Part shown: piece by piece, positions 34,784 through 45,775 of the stretch | Position numbering within the stretch: the first letter of the stretch is position 1 | Layout of the letters: each line of letters opens with the position of its first letter | Assembly (NCBI GenBank): GCA_958299035.1 | Contig: CATQJL010000001.1 | Location: 82,585,071-82,649,070 of the forward strand | Length of the DNA: 64,000 nucleotides | Source of the DNA: Cylicocyclus nassatus | Taxonomy: Eukaryota; Nematoda; Chromadorea; Rhabditida; Strongylidae | Direction of reading: 5' to 3' | Made by a program: the position numbers and the translations under genes | Notes under the pieces: generated by a model | Database searches by the model: none | What the model saw: only the letters and a program-made list of their open reading frames with translations | What the model was told of the DNA's origin: nothing

Positions 34784-34810
34784 TTAGTTCTTCCTCAATC
34801 CCCTCGCTTC

Positions 34811-34817
34811 ATTTATA
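34811..34817 (-). promoter_or_regulatory. TATA-like box of paralogue A
   Basis: TATAAAT on the minus strand lies 27 nt upstream of the ATG and is kept in paralogue C (62931-62937) and as TATATAT in paralogue B (48933-48939). It is so close to the ATG that the 5' leader would be very short. Confidence 0.45.
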
Positions 34818-35689
34818 CCGCTAGCAACGAAATTAATGAGTTAGAAAGAAATGATGTTCGCTCTGGCTTTAGAGTACAAGTAAGCACAATAGCGTTCGTC
34901 GTGGATTTTTGAACAACGGACAATGTTTGGTGACTATGAGCAATTGTTGTGCTCGAAATATACCAGCATTAAAGCTAAAATACACGTAAAAGTGCAGCTG
35001 TTTGCGATGATAATTCCAACGTCGTACAGCTGTTCAGTTTTCATTATACAAAAGCGAATTTTCAAATGAAATTTGCGTGGGAGAGCAGTGCCGCAAAAGA
35101 AAGAATCACCGTAGAAATTCAATAATCATTTCAAGCTATTTTTCCCCCAAATGTTTCATCTGAATGTTAATTTGAACGCAGAATGCTGGCAGGCTGGGAC
35201 ACTAATATTTCCATGGAACGCGAGCGATCGACTGAACCATTCAAGAGTGAGATCATCATATGACCCAGGATACAAAAAAATTGCATGTTTTTATAAGCAC
35301 ATTTGAATTCCTTCGCCAACCACTCACAAACAATAACAAACCATGCTTGCACTCCGTATGTCATTGAAACTCCCTGGTTCCAGCCGTTTTGGGGCACAGT
35401 AACCCATGGGTTTCAAGGAGAATAAAGCCCAAAAAATACAAAAATTAGCTGATTTTTTGGGCGCTACCATCGTTAATAATATGGTTATTATTTTGTGTTT
35501 TGACTCATTTAGGTTAAGGTTTTAAGACTTTCTTCAACTTTGCTCGTCTCCGCTTCTAAAAATGAATATTTTAAACACGTCTTCTATGCAGATTTTATCC
35601 ATTTGAATTATATATCTGGAAAACAATCGGCGAGCATATCATTTAATTGTCTTCTTCTCGTTATTGTAAAACTAATGTTTACATACCTG

Positions 35690-35795
35690 TATAAGCGCCC
35701 TTCGCAAGATTGTTTTTTGGAGCAATCAAAGTATACGTTTGATTTGCAGCAACTTTTCGAAGTTTCCGGTCATGCGTTTGCACTTTCGTTATGAA
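35690..35795 (-). CDS. Coding-like exon, relative of 63321-63563
   Basis: The minus-strand frame reads VQTHDRKLRKVAANQTYTLI then NLAKGAYTGM. It parallels VQTNDGKLREVAGNERNTWI...DLAKDAYIGI of copy C, with in-frame length differences. The B equivalent (about 49795-49930) has lost one base in the AAACTCGAG stretch and is frameshifted. No complete gene model was possible. Confidence 0.35.
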
Positions 35796-35880
35796 AACAT
35801 GCAGCGCACAAACTGAAAATCTTAAAACCTCTCTAAGCGATATAAAATTGAGTGAGTTGCATTGGCAATGCTTTCAAATT

Positions 35881-35976
35881 TCAATTCTTCTTCGTAGATA
35901 TAAATGGTTCACTGTTTCCTCTACAAGCTTTTGCATCATAACAGCGCAAATTAAGGCTTTCAAGCATAGGATGCAT
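35881..35976 (-). CDS. Short Cys-containing ORF conserved in three copies (copy A)
   Basis: A 31-codon frame from MHPMLESLNLRCYDAKACRG to STKKN and stop. Copies B (50033-50134) and C (63622-63723) keep the same start, the two cysteines and the TGA. Relative to them, copy A lacks two separate codons (two 3-nt indels). Substitutions between A and B fall more often at third positions. The overlapping frame (EEELKFESIANAT) is also open across all copies, so the true frame and exon limits are unsettled. Confidence 0.4.
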   Translation of the reverse strand: MHPMLESLNLRCYDAKACRGNSEPFISTKKN

Positions 35977-36183
35977 GGCAAAGATTTTATGAGAAGTTGT
36001 GATTCTTCGAGGAAAGCAAAAACTTACTGTTAGCATGTGATCACATGCATCGCTTCATACTCTTATGACTGATCAATCAACCATTTGACACATGCAAAAA
36101 ATGACTGCCTAAACAAAGGTGTGCTTCACACATTCTCCCAGAGTATGTAGCATGTAGCAGAACATGTAGATATATCGTTTGTT

Positions 36184-36351
36184 CCCCAGCAAGATTCCCA
36201 TAGATACCACGTCATCTCGCTGCCTTTCGCTCTTTTGAACGTGTTAACCTCGGGCAGTTCCGTTGAAATCCCAGAAGAAACGTGTCAAAAAGAGCGAAAG
36301 GCAGCGTCGCACCACGTACGCACGCTGGTTCACATGGGAACCTCTCTGGGG
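36184..36351. mobile_element. Small fold-back MITE, copy A only
   Basis: The ends CCCCAGCAAGATTCCCAT and ATGGGAACCTCTCTGGGG are inverted. An inner perfect pair CGCTGCCTTTCGCTCTTTT / AAAAGAGCGAAAGGCAGCG lies at about 36211-36306. Copy B and copy C run straight through here (AGAGTATAAAGAACATGAAT) without it. The target duplication is not clear. Confidence 0.65.
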
Positions 36352-37013
36352 CGCAGACAGTATGTTGTTGAACTAGGGAGTCTATTGTAATCGCTTTTCA
36401 TGCTTTATTGCTATTGAAAACTTCAAGCGCACAATTTGGCGTCCGTATGTTTCCGCTCGCATTATTGCTAGCTTGAAGGCATCTATGTATGCACCACTCG
36501 TCTTTTGCTTGTGTATCAGACTTGATTATTGTCCTAGAACAGTGAAAAAACTCAATGACCTATTCTAATACAAGGTTGATAATCAAGGCGAAGATGAACA
36601 AGGCTGGAAAAAAGTTGATTCTGGTGTTTCTAAATTGAACATAATTAAACACAACATAATTACGTTCCAAATTTAATGTTAATTTCGAAATACTATATGG
36701 CTTTGAAAATACTATTTGGCACTCTGCACAAGGGTGAAGTCGAAAAATTCAAAACAATTAAGAAAAAATTCTAAGAAGTGGAAAGTGGATGTTTGGTGAC
36801 ACCGCTCGGCTATAAGAGGAGCAAAACCCAGAACGAACATGCCTTTGTATGTATCATCTTATTGTGGGAGAGCGCAAATGATTGGTTTCTTGCAAGGGAA
36901 AGCCGCTTGCTCGAAGTGGTGATTCAGAAGGTGATGTATACCAGCGAGTAGAGCTTAGAACGCCAATTTAAAATGTACCTTCTATATTTGCGAAGCGTTT
37001 TTCTATTACTTAA

Positions 37014-37464
37014 AGGCAGTGTCCGGGCAAAAAGTCGATTTTGAGATTTTGTGCTTACCGGGGCCTATTCACTATGCTGAATCCGAAAATCCACATTGGA
37101 AAGCGCAAAAACGGCAAAAAAGACTCTAACGCAGAAGGGAAATCGAAAGTGGGCGGAGTCCTTCCCACTGTGAATTTCGCAGTCCCAGCTTCTAAGGTAA
37201 TCTTCCCAATTCCTCCAGCGCCTTGAGATCTCCACCGACCAAGTGCGAATACATGACCTGAAATCGGAACCGAGAAGATCGCTCTGGAAGCTGGGAGCGT
37301 ACCACAGTGGGGAAGGTCCCGCCCACCTGCTGATTTCCCTCCTGTGTTAGAGCCGTTTTTCGCCGTTTTCGCGCTCTTCAATGTGCATTTTCTGATTCAG
37401 CGTAGCGAATAGGCCCGGCTAAGCAAAAAAAATCTCAAGATTGAGTTTTGCCCGGACACTGCCT
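37014..37464. mobile_element. Fold-back MITE (copy 2 of the 9217-9646 family)
   Basis: Begins AGGCAGTGTCCGGGCAAAA and ends TTTTGCCCGGACACTGCCT. Inner paired blocks include GGGGCCTATTCACTATGCTG and its complement. Copy B near 51176-51200 lacks it, so the insertion post-dates the duplication. The target duplication is ambiguous. Confidence 0.8.
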
Positions 37465-38432
37465 ATAAGGTCTTTTCTATATTCGTAGAAGTGACACTTA
37501 GTAAGAAAATAACAGCATGAGAATAAAAACACGATTAAACAGTACTTCAAAACATTCAGAAGTCAGATTAGACCCAAGGATGGGTCGCTTGCTTGAGCAT
37601 TGATACTTTTATTGAAAACTTCCGTGATTTTATAACTCAAAATGCAAGAAAAAATTTGGCATAAAAGCTTCTCACTTATTTCAAGAGAATCTACGCAGTT
37701 ACAGAACGTATATCAGCTCAGCGTTTCAAGCTTTTCCGCCGGTATAGTCATCTTCTAGAATTGTCACATCGACCAAGCGGCCTTCCTTTCTCAGTAGTGT
37801 TCGCTGCAATAATTGTTGTAGTTAAAAGCTAAAACTTTTGTATCGAAGTTACAAAGTGGTTACATAAAACATACTCTCTATCAGGAAATAAGTTAGCCCC
37901 TTCGATCCGAGAATCGCAGTGAGCCAGGTTTTTGGAAAAACATTCAAGAAAATGATTCAAAAAATTAACATATAACTTCTTAATAACTTATAACTTATAA
38001 CTTCTTGACAAGTGAAGCCTTTTTAGTCAAGGTGGCTCTCCCAAATAAGACCTATATTCCTTGGAAGAGCATTTAACGCCGATTTTAAATCTGTCTTTAT
38101 TATCTACGAGGCGACCCTGGACGCCAAGTTAGTGTTTTTGAAGCGGAACGTAAACGCAGAATTTAAGGTAAAACTAAGTCTTACGGTGTTTACAGCGCTC
38201 AAACAGAGCAACGATGCATATTGGAAAGAAGATATTCAGTGAAACGTAGTGCATGGTACGCGATAGGTACGCATGATGCCAAAACACAGAACACATTTTA
38301 TATCTTCTATACATTGAGCAACCACCATCCTTTACCGTTCCTTTCCTCACCATTGTTTATAGTCTTACTCCACTGTCGCATTAAAAGTCTTCGCTTTTCG
38401 CATTTATCAACTAACAAATTCTAAACAGCTTA

Positions 38433-39275
38433 GGCCCGCAGTAAAGCTCGGTCACGGGAGATGATCTCCCCTGAGGCCCTCATATGAGGCTTTATCGGGT
38501 GAGATGAGGACTCCCACTTTTCCGTGATGCAACATACTTAGGTCACCCTACAGGTAAGCTTCAGATGAAGCCCGGCAGGGAGATCAGCTCCATGCCGAGT
38601 CATCGGAGATGAGCCGGGCGACGACATGAGGTAGATACTGTGCTAAAGAGGAGAGCACAGAGAAAACCTCCGTAAGTTGCTCCCGAGTAACCTACGAGAC
38701 ACCGCAGTCGACGTTCTTTTGCAGTGCAAAACTCCCAAAATTGCACAAATTCGGGGGCCTAAGCGAGTGAGGATCGATGAACAGCTGATTGCGTGACGAA
38801 ATCGGAAAGAAGTTTTTTTGCATTTTTTGCAGTAGTTGCTCGTTTTTTTCCAAAAAAACGCTTCAGATAACAAAAAGGTAAATTTACCTTTCTAGCCATT
38901 TTTCGCCAAGTGTGATTTTTCCTCGTATGAAGGCCAAAATATTGTGTATTTGTTTTATCTCGTTGTTTGCCTGGTGAAATCTCTGCTAGCGGTTATCATC
39001 GATTTTTTCGACAGCGGCCGCTATCAAAGATCGCCAGGCCAAGTAGCAAAAATCCAGCTAGCCGCACTCGAACCACGGCTCTGCCGCTTGAAGCGCTTTA
39101 GTCTTATCCATTTGACTAGTAATGCACGGCAGAAACGTCCCATCTTTGAAAACGCGAACGTCCAGTAAGTGATCTGCTCTAAATCAATCGCTCCCCTGGC
39201 AGTGTGCTTAGGCGCGATGAGATCAACTCCGGTCCGCCTCAAGAGAGATGTCCTAATGGGGGTTTACTAAGGGCC
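38433..39275. mobile_element. Harbinger-type element with TTA duplication
   Basis: The ends GGCCCGCAGTAAA and TTTACTAAGGGCC are inverted with few mismatches. TTA flanks both sides (38430-38432 and 39276-39278). Copy A near 19335 reads AAGCAACTTATTCTCAAATG with no insertion. A 3-bp TTA target and GG-starting ends fit PIF/Harbinger. It is 843 bp long with no transposase. A decayed relative lies at 8203-9030. Confidence 0.85.
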
Positions 39276-39469
39276 TTAATCTCAAATGTATCAGATGACG
39301 TGCAAGTACATGGAGCCTTCGCTGACACTAAGAAATCTGCTTTTTGACATTACTGGTCCGAAAGTTTGTGCTGTTTTTCAGACCCATGCTCAAACAATTA
39401 GAATAACGATAGACAAAGGCTCTAAACATTGTTCGAAGCAGAACTTCTTCTTCTTTCTAACAGTCATGT

Positions 39470-40491
39470 GAAAGGCGTGCAAGTGGTACCCAGGCAGCCG
39501 ACTGCTGCCACAGCCAGCCGCCAGAGCTGGCGTCAGCGCAGCCGCATACGGTAGGATAATTATGCTAACCATTTGATACCTCTCCGCCGAGAGGTTTCCT
39601 CGCACCTCGTCGCGTTGAGGTGCGATATCAGCCTCAGGGATAGCGCGATATCATTAATAATGTTATCAATTTCTATGTCTTTTTAATTAGCAAAAAATTC
39701 TTAGTTTACTGATAAAATGAAAATGAACAGATTTACACAGAGTAAAGATTTCCTAGAGGAGAAATGGTTCAAAATTTCAATCTCTTAAAATGACCAAAAG
39801 GTGAGTGAATTCAAAATTTAAAAAGTGTTTAGTTATCAAAAATTTAAAATTCAAAACCGAAGGAATACGGACGGTCCAAAGGAGAAAAAGGTTTGTTTAA
39901 ATGAGGATTCAAAGACTTAGTGATGATAAAAGAGCTGATAAGCCAAATTAGGTCAAATGACTGAGCCAAAGTGTGTCAAAAATTGAGTAGTTCACTGATG
40001 CTGATATAGAAGACAATAGAGTAGGTCATCAAAAACCAAAATGGATAATAAATGCTATGACAGAATTTAAGGAAGATATCGTTCTGGTGCAAATGTAAGT
40101 ACAGCCTCAATTAATAATTATTGTATTATGATGTCCAAATTTGTAACAAAGAAATATTTAATTTGTCATTTATTCACTTTTGTAATTGTAACTTTTGCCG
40201 AATTTTGGAGATTTGTCGCTTGTATACAGTTTTGTAACTGTTTGCATGGTTCTCAATGAACTAGGAATTTTTTTCCTGTTTAAAATGATATAGGTATTGA
40301 TATATAAGATTGATATTATCGCGCTGTCCCTGAGGCTGATATCGCACCTCAGCGCGACGAGGTGCGAAGAAATCTCTCGTCGGAGAGTTTCAGATGGCTA
40401 GCGCAATTATCCTACCGTATGCGGCTGCGCTGACCCGAGCTCTGGCCTGCGGTAGCAGTCGGCTGCCCGGGTACCACTTGCTACGCACCCT
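39470..40491. mobile_element. MULE-type element with long terminal inverted repeats
   Basis: About 165 bp at each end are inverted (GTGGTACCCAGGCAGCCGAC... and complement; the TGAGGTGCGATATCAGCCTC block is at both ends). CAGTCATGT flanks both sides (39461-39469 and 40492-40500). Copy A near 19532 has a single ACGGTCAAGTTCAA, the empty site. The AT-rich interior of about 680 bp encodes nothing that I recognise. Long terminal repeats with a 9-bp duplication suit a non-autonomous MULE. Confidence 0.85.
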
Positions 40492-40934
40492 CAGTCATGT
40501 TCAAACTCCTTTGATATCCGCTCAAATAATCGTCGAAATCTCCAACCCATGTTTTCTTCCCATCCTAAGCGTTGCTATTTTCAAAAATTTTTATCTTCAA
40601 CTTTTGGACTAGCTTTGATAACAATCGGATAGAATAAACAAAATGCGATGCAACAAATTATTTTAGCCTTTTCAATCAGCTTTTCAGTAGTTCTTGAAAT
40701 AATTCTTCCAAAAGTCTCCACTTTTGCGAAATCTTGAAATCCACAGAAGCTCAAAACGCCAACAACTCTTCGGAATTTGGAGCTTCTAAAAACATTTTAT
40801 GATCAGACGCTGATTTTAGCAAGAAAGTGAGCGTTTAGAGTTTGACTAATGGACTCAATAATGAACTCAGAATTTTTTTTTAGGTACAGCCTGGAACGAG
40901 TCCAAAGCAGGAATAACTATTCTTCCCTCAAATA

Positions 40935-41883
40935 TTAGGTTGGCTCGAAAGTTCTGGGAAATTTTCGAACTAGATCTGCTATTTCTCGAAACTTAACGCA
41001 TATACATCAGATTGAGGTACCATTAGATAAAGCAAAGAAGCTCTACAAAATGGTGTGCAAAACTTCGCACCAATTTCGACCCACCGTTAGTTTACACCCA
41101 AAATCTGAGTCGTACTGAAATTCAAAAAGTCGCAAGAAATTCATATCTTTGTTCAGACAAATTCTACTGACCTCCAACTTGCACACAGAAATTTCACACC
41201 ACATCAGACAATCATATGCACCGTTCCTGTATTTTTTCCTCATCTGAAAGTCGGAAAAACGAAAATTTTCAAGCCTATGTAAAAAACGAAGTTGTGCTGT
41301 TTCCACCCACGTAATTAAATAGTTCAAGCCCTTAGAAGTATAACCGTAAATTTTCAGCTTTCTACAGGCCTTAGCTCCTAAAAATTACCGAATTGAGCTC
41401 TCCTCACTCGGGCGTTCCATGCAAAAATCAATATTTTTCGACAACTAGAGCTTACGGAAAGCTGAAAATTTACGGTTATACTTCTAAGAGTTTGTACTAT
41501 TCAATCACATGGGTGGAAACAGCACAGCTTAGTTTTCACATAAGCTTAAAAATTTTCGTTTTCTCGATTTCCAGATGAGGAAAATATACAGGAACGGTGG
41601 ATATGAGTGTCTGATGTGGTATGCAATTTTTGTGAGCAAGTTGGAGGTCAGTGGAATTTGTTTGAACAAAGATATGAATTTCTTGCGACTTTTTGAATTT
41701 TAGTACGACTCAGATTTTGCGTGTAAACTGACGGTGGGTCGAAGTTGGTGCGAAGTTTTGCACACCATTTTGTAGAGCTTGCTTTGCTTTATCGAATGGT
41801 ACTCTATCTAATGTATATGCGTTAGGTTTCGAGAAATAGCAGATCTAGTTCAAAAATTTCCTAGAACTTTCGAGCCAACCTAA
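40935..41883. mobile_element. Palindromic mariner-type element (family 3)
   Basis: The ends TTAGGTTGGCTCGAAAGTTC and complement are flanked by TA (40933-40934 and 41884-41885). Copy A near 19957 reads CAAATATTACACAAATT without it. Both arms hold the shared interior module (about 41017-41053 and 41760-41806) and the CTTAGAAGTATAACCGTAAA block. There is no transposase. Confidence 0.88.
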
Positions 41884-42727
41884 TATTACACACATTAGGA
41901 AGAAAAAAAGTCTATCAGAAAGAGGAGAAAAAGCTGCATTACATGACACACCGGTTGTTCGAGTTTAATGTTCTACGAGCTGGCTTCCCGGGTTCCACCC
42001 CGCTCTGGAGCCTGTCCATCGTGCTTGTCTCTCATGTAGCGAAGTTTACCCTTCTGATTTCGACTCGTCCTGAGTTCGCTTCTTCGTCCTTATCAGATCA
42101 TGAACCAGCAGATCAAAATGGGCTCCACCGCTCATCCTTCATGACTGTGCACAGACACAAAGACACACAGTTTTTTGCTTCAATTATATAGAGATGAGGA
42201 TTGGAATGTCGGAATATCGAAATTAATAGCGTCGAAAAACATCTTAGAAATTCTGAAAAGCCAGCTAGAGATGGCGAAAAAATGCATAGTAGCGCATTTA
42301 TCCAAATGTTATGACTAGTCCGAAAGTTAAATATGGAAATTTTGCAAAATAGAAAGGCTCAAGATGAGTGAAAAACATGGGTTGAAGATCCCGACGATTT
42401 CTCGAGCGGATATCAAAAGATTGAATAAAAGCAACCATTTAAAGGAAGAAATTCTGCATCGAACGTGGTTTGGAACGTTGTTCATCTTTATATTGTTCTA
42501 GCATAGGTTTGAAAAACAGCACGAACTTTCGGACCGACCTAATATTTTCTCTTCGAAAAATGGTAAAAATTTTCCGGCTTCTTATGCAAGTGTTGAGAAT
42601 GTCAGAACCAAAAACCACAACTGAACTTCAATTACTTCCACGACATTGATGATATCAACTCACCGATTCGTGATATGTGGTGATCTGTGAATATAATAGA
42701 ATTAGCGACCCTACGGGTCGGTAAGTG

Positions 42728-43039
42728 CTCAGACAATCGCCGGGGGCAGGCGGGCACCGGAAAAATAGATTGCTGATTTCTCGCACCCCGCTCGCGGATT
42801 TTTTGGAAAGCAATCAGGACTTTTCGGAAGACCGCTTGCTGGGTTCTCGATTCCTCAGAGTTCAGCAATATACAAAAGATAAGCGAAAAAAATTCAACAG
42901 GCGGTCTCCCAAAAATCCGCTGACTCAGGAAGCGGTCTTCCGAAAAATCCTGATTGCTTTCCAAAAAATCCGCGAGCGGGGTGCGAGAAATAAGCAATCT
43001 ATTTTTCCGGTGCCCGCCTGCCCCCAGCGATTGTCTGAG
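42728..43039. mobile_element. 312-bp fold-back MITE
   Basis: CTCAGACAATCGCCGGGGGC and its complement bound a near-complete palindrome (arms of about 130 bp; matching blocks CACCCCGCTCGCGGATTTTT and GGAAAGCAATCAGGA). It is absent from copy A at the same point. Both overlapping long frames in it are mirror artefacts. The target duplication is not resolved. Confidence 0.8.
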
Positions 43040-44839
43040 TGGGCAGATGCAGTGATAGCTGGCTGCGTGCACCTAAGAATAGCAAGAGACTGAATTTTTA
43101 CCAGAAACAGAGCTTTTAAACATGGGAACCACTTCAGTAGTAAACTATGTAGAACAGCTGATTTAACCCCAACTCAGGCTGGCACTCAGGAACTGCGCAA
43201 CGGCCCAAACGCACCCATCTTCGCCATCATGTCCTATACTCTCCTTATAGTGTCTCGCAAAGTCATTTCTAGTTGTTACAAATGTTTGGTTGTTGAGTCT
43301 TTTTCCAGCAGACCGAGTTCCCTCTGCTTTTAGAGGCAAAAACAATATTTGCCAATGTAGAAGCATCCGAAAATAAGTTTTCAGAGGTTTTGTGAAATTC
43401 AGCATTGAACCTAGAAATTTAGCAAGATGTTTCCAAGAATTTAGCAAAGTGTACTACCACATGAGACTGATTCTTTTCTTCCAATAAGACGTAACTTCCT
43501 CTTTTTTTGTTTCCAGAGGCAAAAGCAATATTTTTACGAAGCAAAAGCATTATTTTTACGAAGCAAAACACCCAAAGGAGGTTTCGGCGAATTTCCGTAA
43601 AATGGATAAATTATATTTTCCTATTTTCCTAACCTTCGTATTGCTTCAAAATCATAACGTTCTTCGAAAACCAATTTTTAATTTTAAGGAGCATTGGGCT
43701 GGAAAGCAAATAGGGCGGCAGTTTTCCAAATCAATAGGAGCTGGGGGCTAGACATTTGCACTAATTTGTGGTCTGAAAACAATGTTTCGTTGTTGTTTCT
43801 TCACACATGACAAGCACTTGATCTCTGCTTGTTTGTGAATGAGATGGTGGTCTTTGACGATTATTGCCTACATTCTCTACTTGCACTTTCCATGCAGAAC
43901 AAGCTCCCATTTGCACTTAAAGTGCATACAGTCTGAAAATTGCTACGAACACCATCATCGGTTTACATCGCTGTTTTGCAAGCCATATGGATCCTATTTG
44001 TATGACAGATTATCTGGCCTGCCCTCGTTATCGCGAACCTCTTCTTAACACTGTAAGAGAGCACATAGCACAGCAGTAAAGCATAGGGGGGGGGGGAGGA
44101 AAGTACTCCCGTAATATCGCGTTGAAAGATTACAAAAGATATCCAAAAGATATTATAGTAAGATTACTTCTCGATCACATCTTATCTACCCCTAAAAATT
44201 CTTTTTGTGATTGAGCAGAACTCCGACTTGAAGTGTTGACCAGCGTCTTGAAAGCAGTTCAGCACGGTAAAAGCGTGTTTTCACGGTTATACTATATACA
44301 CCACTGCAAATGTGGAGGGCTCTCATCATTCTACTGTAGATGTTAAAAAGCAAAATTGTAACCACTGTAAATTAGTCAAACTCCAGCTATGTGCTTCTCT
44401 ACAAGATTCTTGTGCTATGAAGATAATATACATTGCTATATTTCTCATTATGAGGAAGTGAACTCCTTTTGATTTCGAGTCCATCTATCGCCGAACCATT
44501 TGTAAGTTGATGCGCATATTGCACAACGTGCGTACTTCTTAACGGCCTGTAAGACTATTGCCTGTTTATTTTCAATATTTCTTTGCCTCTTTTAGTTTGA
44601 TTGTATATGTATATTCACAACACATTTCTACAATTTGCTGCGCTAGAAAAGGTTTCACTGAGGACTTGATAGTAAGAGATCGGTTGCCCCACATTGTGTA
44701 CAGAGTCACATACTAAATTAGAATTGGCTCAAAGACAGAACCTGATTCAGACATGAGCTGATGGTATCAAAGGGTTCCTTAATACTACGCCGCAGGACGC
44801 GGCGTGCTGCGGCAGGCTGCTGTGTGCTGCGGCGTAGTA

Positions 44840-45775
44840 TTAGGTTGTCCGGAAATTAATGTCCGTTTTGAATTTCAACCGCAACAAGTCATACACTTTT
44901 CATTCCTGAATAGCTTTTAAGGTATCGTTCAAAAGAGCAAAGCAAGCTCTACAAGATGGCTGTCTTGCCTTAGCAACAGCTCTGATCTCGAGTTTCGAGC
45001 CGAAAACTAAAAAGATTCAACTGCCCGAAAAATCAAGAAAAATCATAATTCGGTTCGTAAGAATTCCACAAAAATTCTAACTTGCTCACGTAAACACTAT
45101 CCACATAAGACATAAATGTATGCTATTGCCGTACTTTTTCCTCTGTTAGAAATCGAAAAAACGAAAATTTTCATACTTTTGCAAAAGTGATGCTGTGTCG
45201 TCCCCACATAAGTATATGTGTACTACAAATCTGTAGAAGTATAAGCGTAAATATTCAGCTCTCTACAAGCTTTAGTTCTCGAGAAATATCGAATATAGCT
45301 TTCATTAGTCAGGTGGTCCAAACTAAAATTCAAATTTCTCGAGAACTAAAGCTTGTAAAAAGATGAAAATCCACGTTTTTACTTCTACAGATTTGTAGTA
45401 TACATCTACTTATGTAGGGACGACACAGCTTCACTTTTGCAAAAGTATGGAAATTTTCGTTTTTTCGTTTTCTAACAGAGGAAAAAATACGGCAATAGCG
45501 TACATATATGTCTTATGTGGATAGTGTTTACGTGAGCAAGTAAGAATTTTTGTGGAACCGAATTATGATTTTTCTTGATTTTTCAGGCAGTTGAATCTTT
45601 TTAGTTTTTGGCTCGAAACTCGAGGTGGATCAGAGCTGTTGCTAAGGCAAGATAGCCATATTGCAGAGCTTGCTTTGCTCTATTGAATGATACCTTAAAA
45701 GCAATTCAGGAATGAAAAGTGTATGACTTGTTGCGGTTGAAATTCAAAACGGACATTAATTTCCGGACAACCTAA
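44840..45775. mobile_element. Palindromic mariner-type element (family 4)
   Basis: The ends TTAGGTTGTCCGGAAATTAA and complement are flanked by TA (44838-44839 and 45776-45777). It shares the interior module GCAAAGCAAGCTCTACAAGA (about 44936-44960, inverted about 45649-45690) and a second block near 45225-45265. It is absent from copy A. It sits on the right arm of a small GC-rich palindrome (44781-44841). Confidence 0.88.

Larger units (their letters stand above)
18905..37890. repeat. Segmental duplication, copy A
   Basis: Collinear with copy B (38000-51600) over most of its length. Example anchors: GAAGAGCATTTAACG at 18966 and 38058; ATTAAAAGTCTTCGC at 19297 and 38378; GAACTGCGCAACGG at about 26860 and 43190; GAACATATAGGTAACATTGA at 34195 and 48302; TAGAAGTGACAC near 37486 and 51207. 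Copy A also contains an older internal repeat: the block GCTGCGTGCACCTAA at 21785 recurs near 26610. Differences between A and B are mostly transposon insertions, listed separately. Confidence 0.8.

Noticed and set aside
34934..35122. 62-codon frame conserved between copies A and B (49054-49242)
   Set aside because: Copy C breaks it, and it overlaps the region just upstream of the secreted-protein gene. High A/B identity alone explains the shared frame.
42632..43093. Overlapping 146- and 122-codon frames
   Set aside because: Both lie in the 312-bp palindromic MITE and encode the same peptide text in mirror positions.
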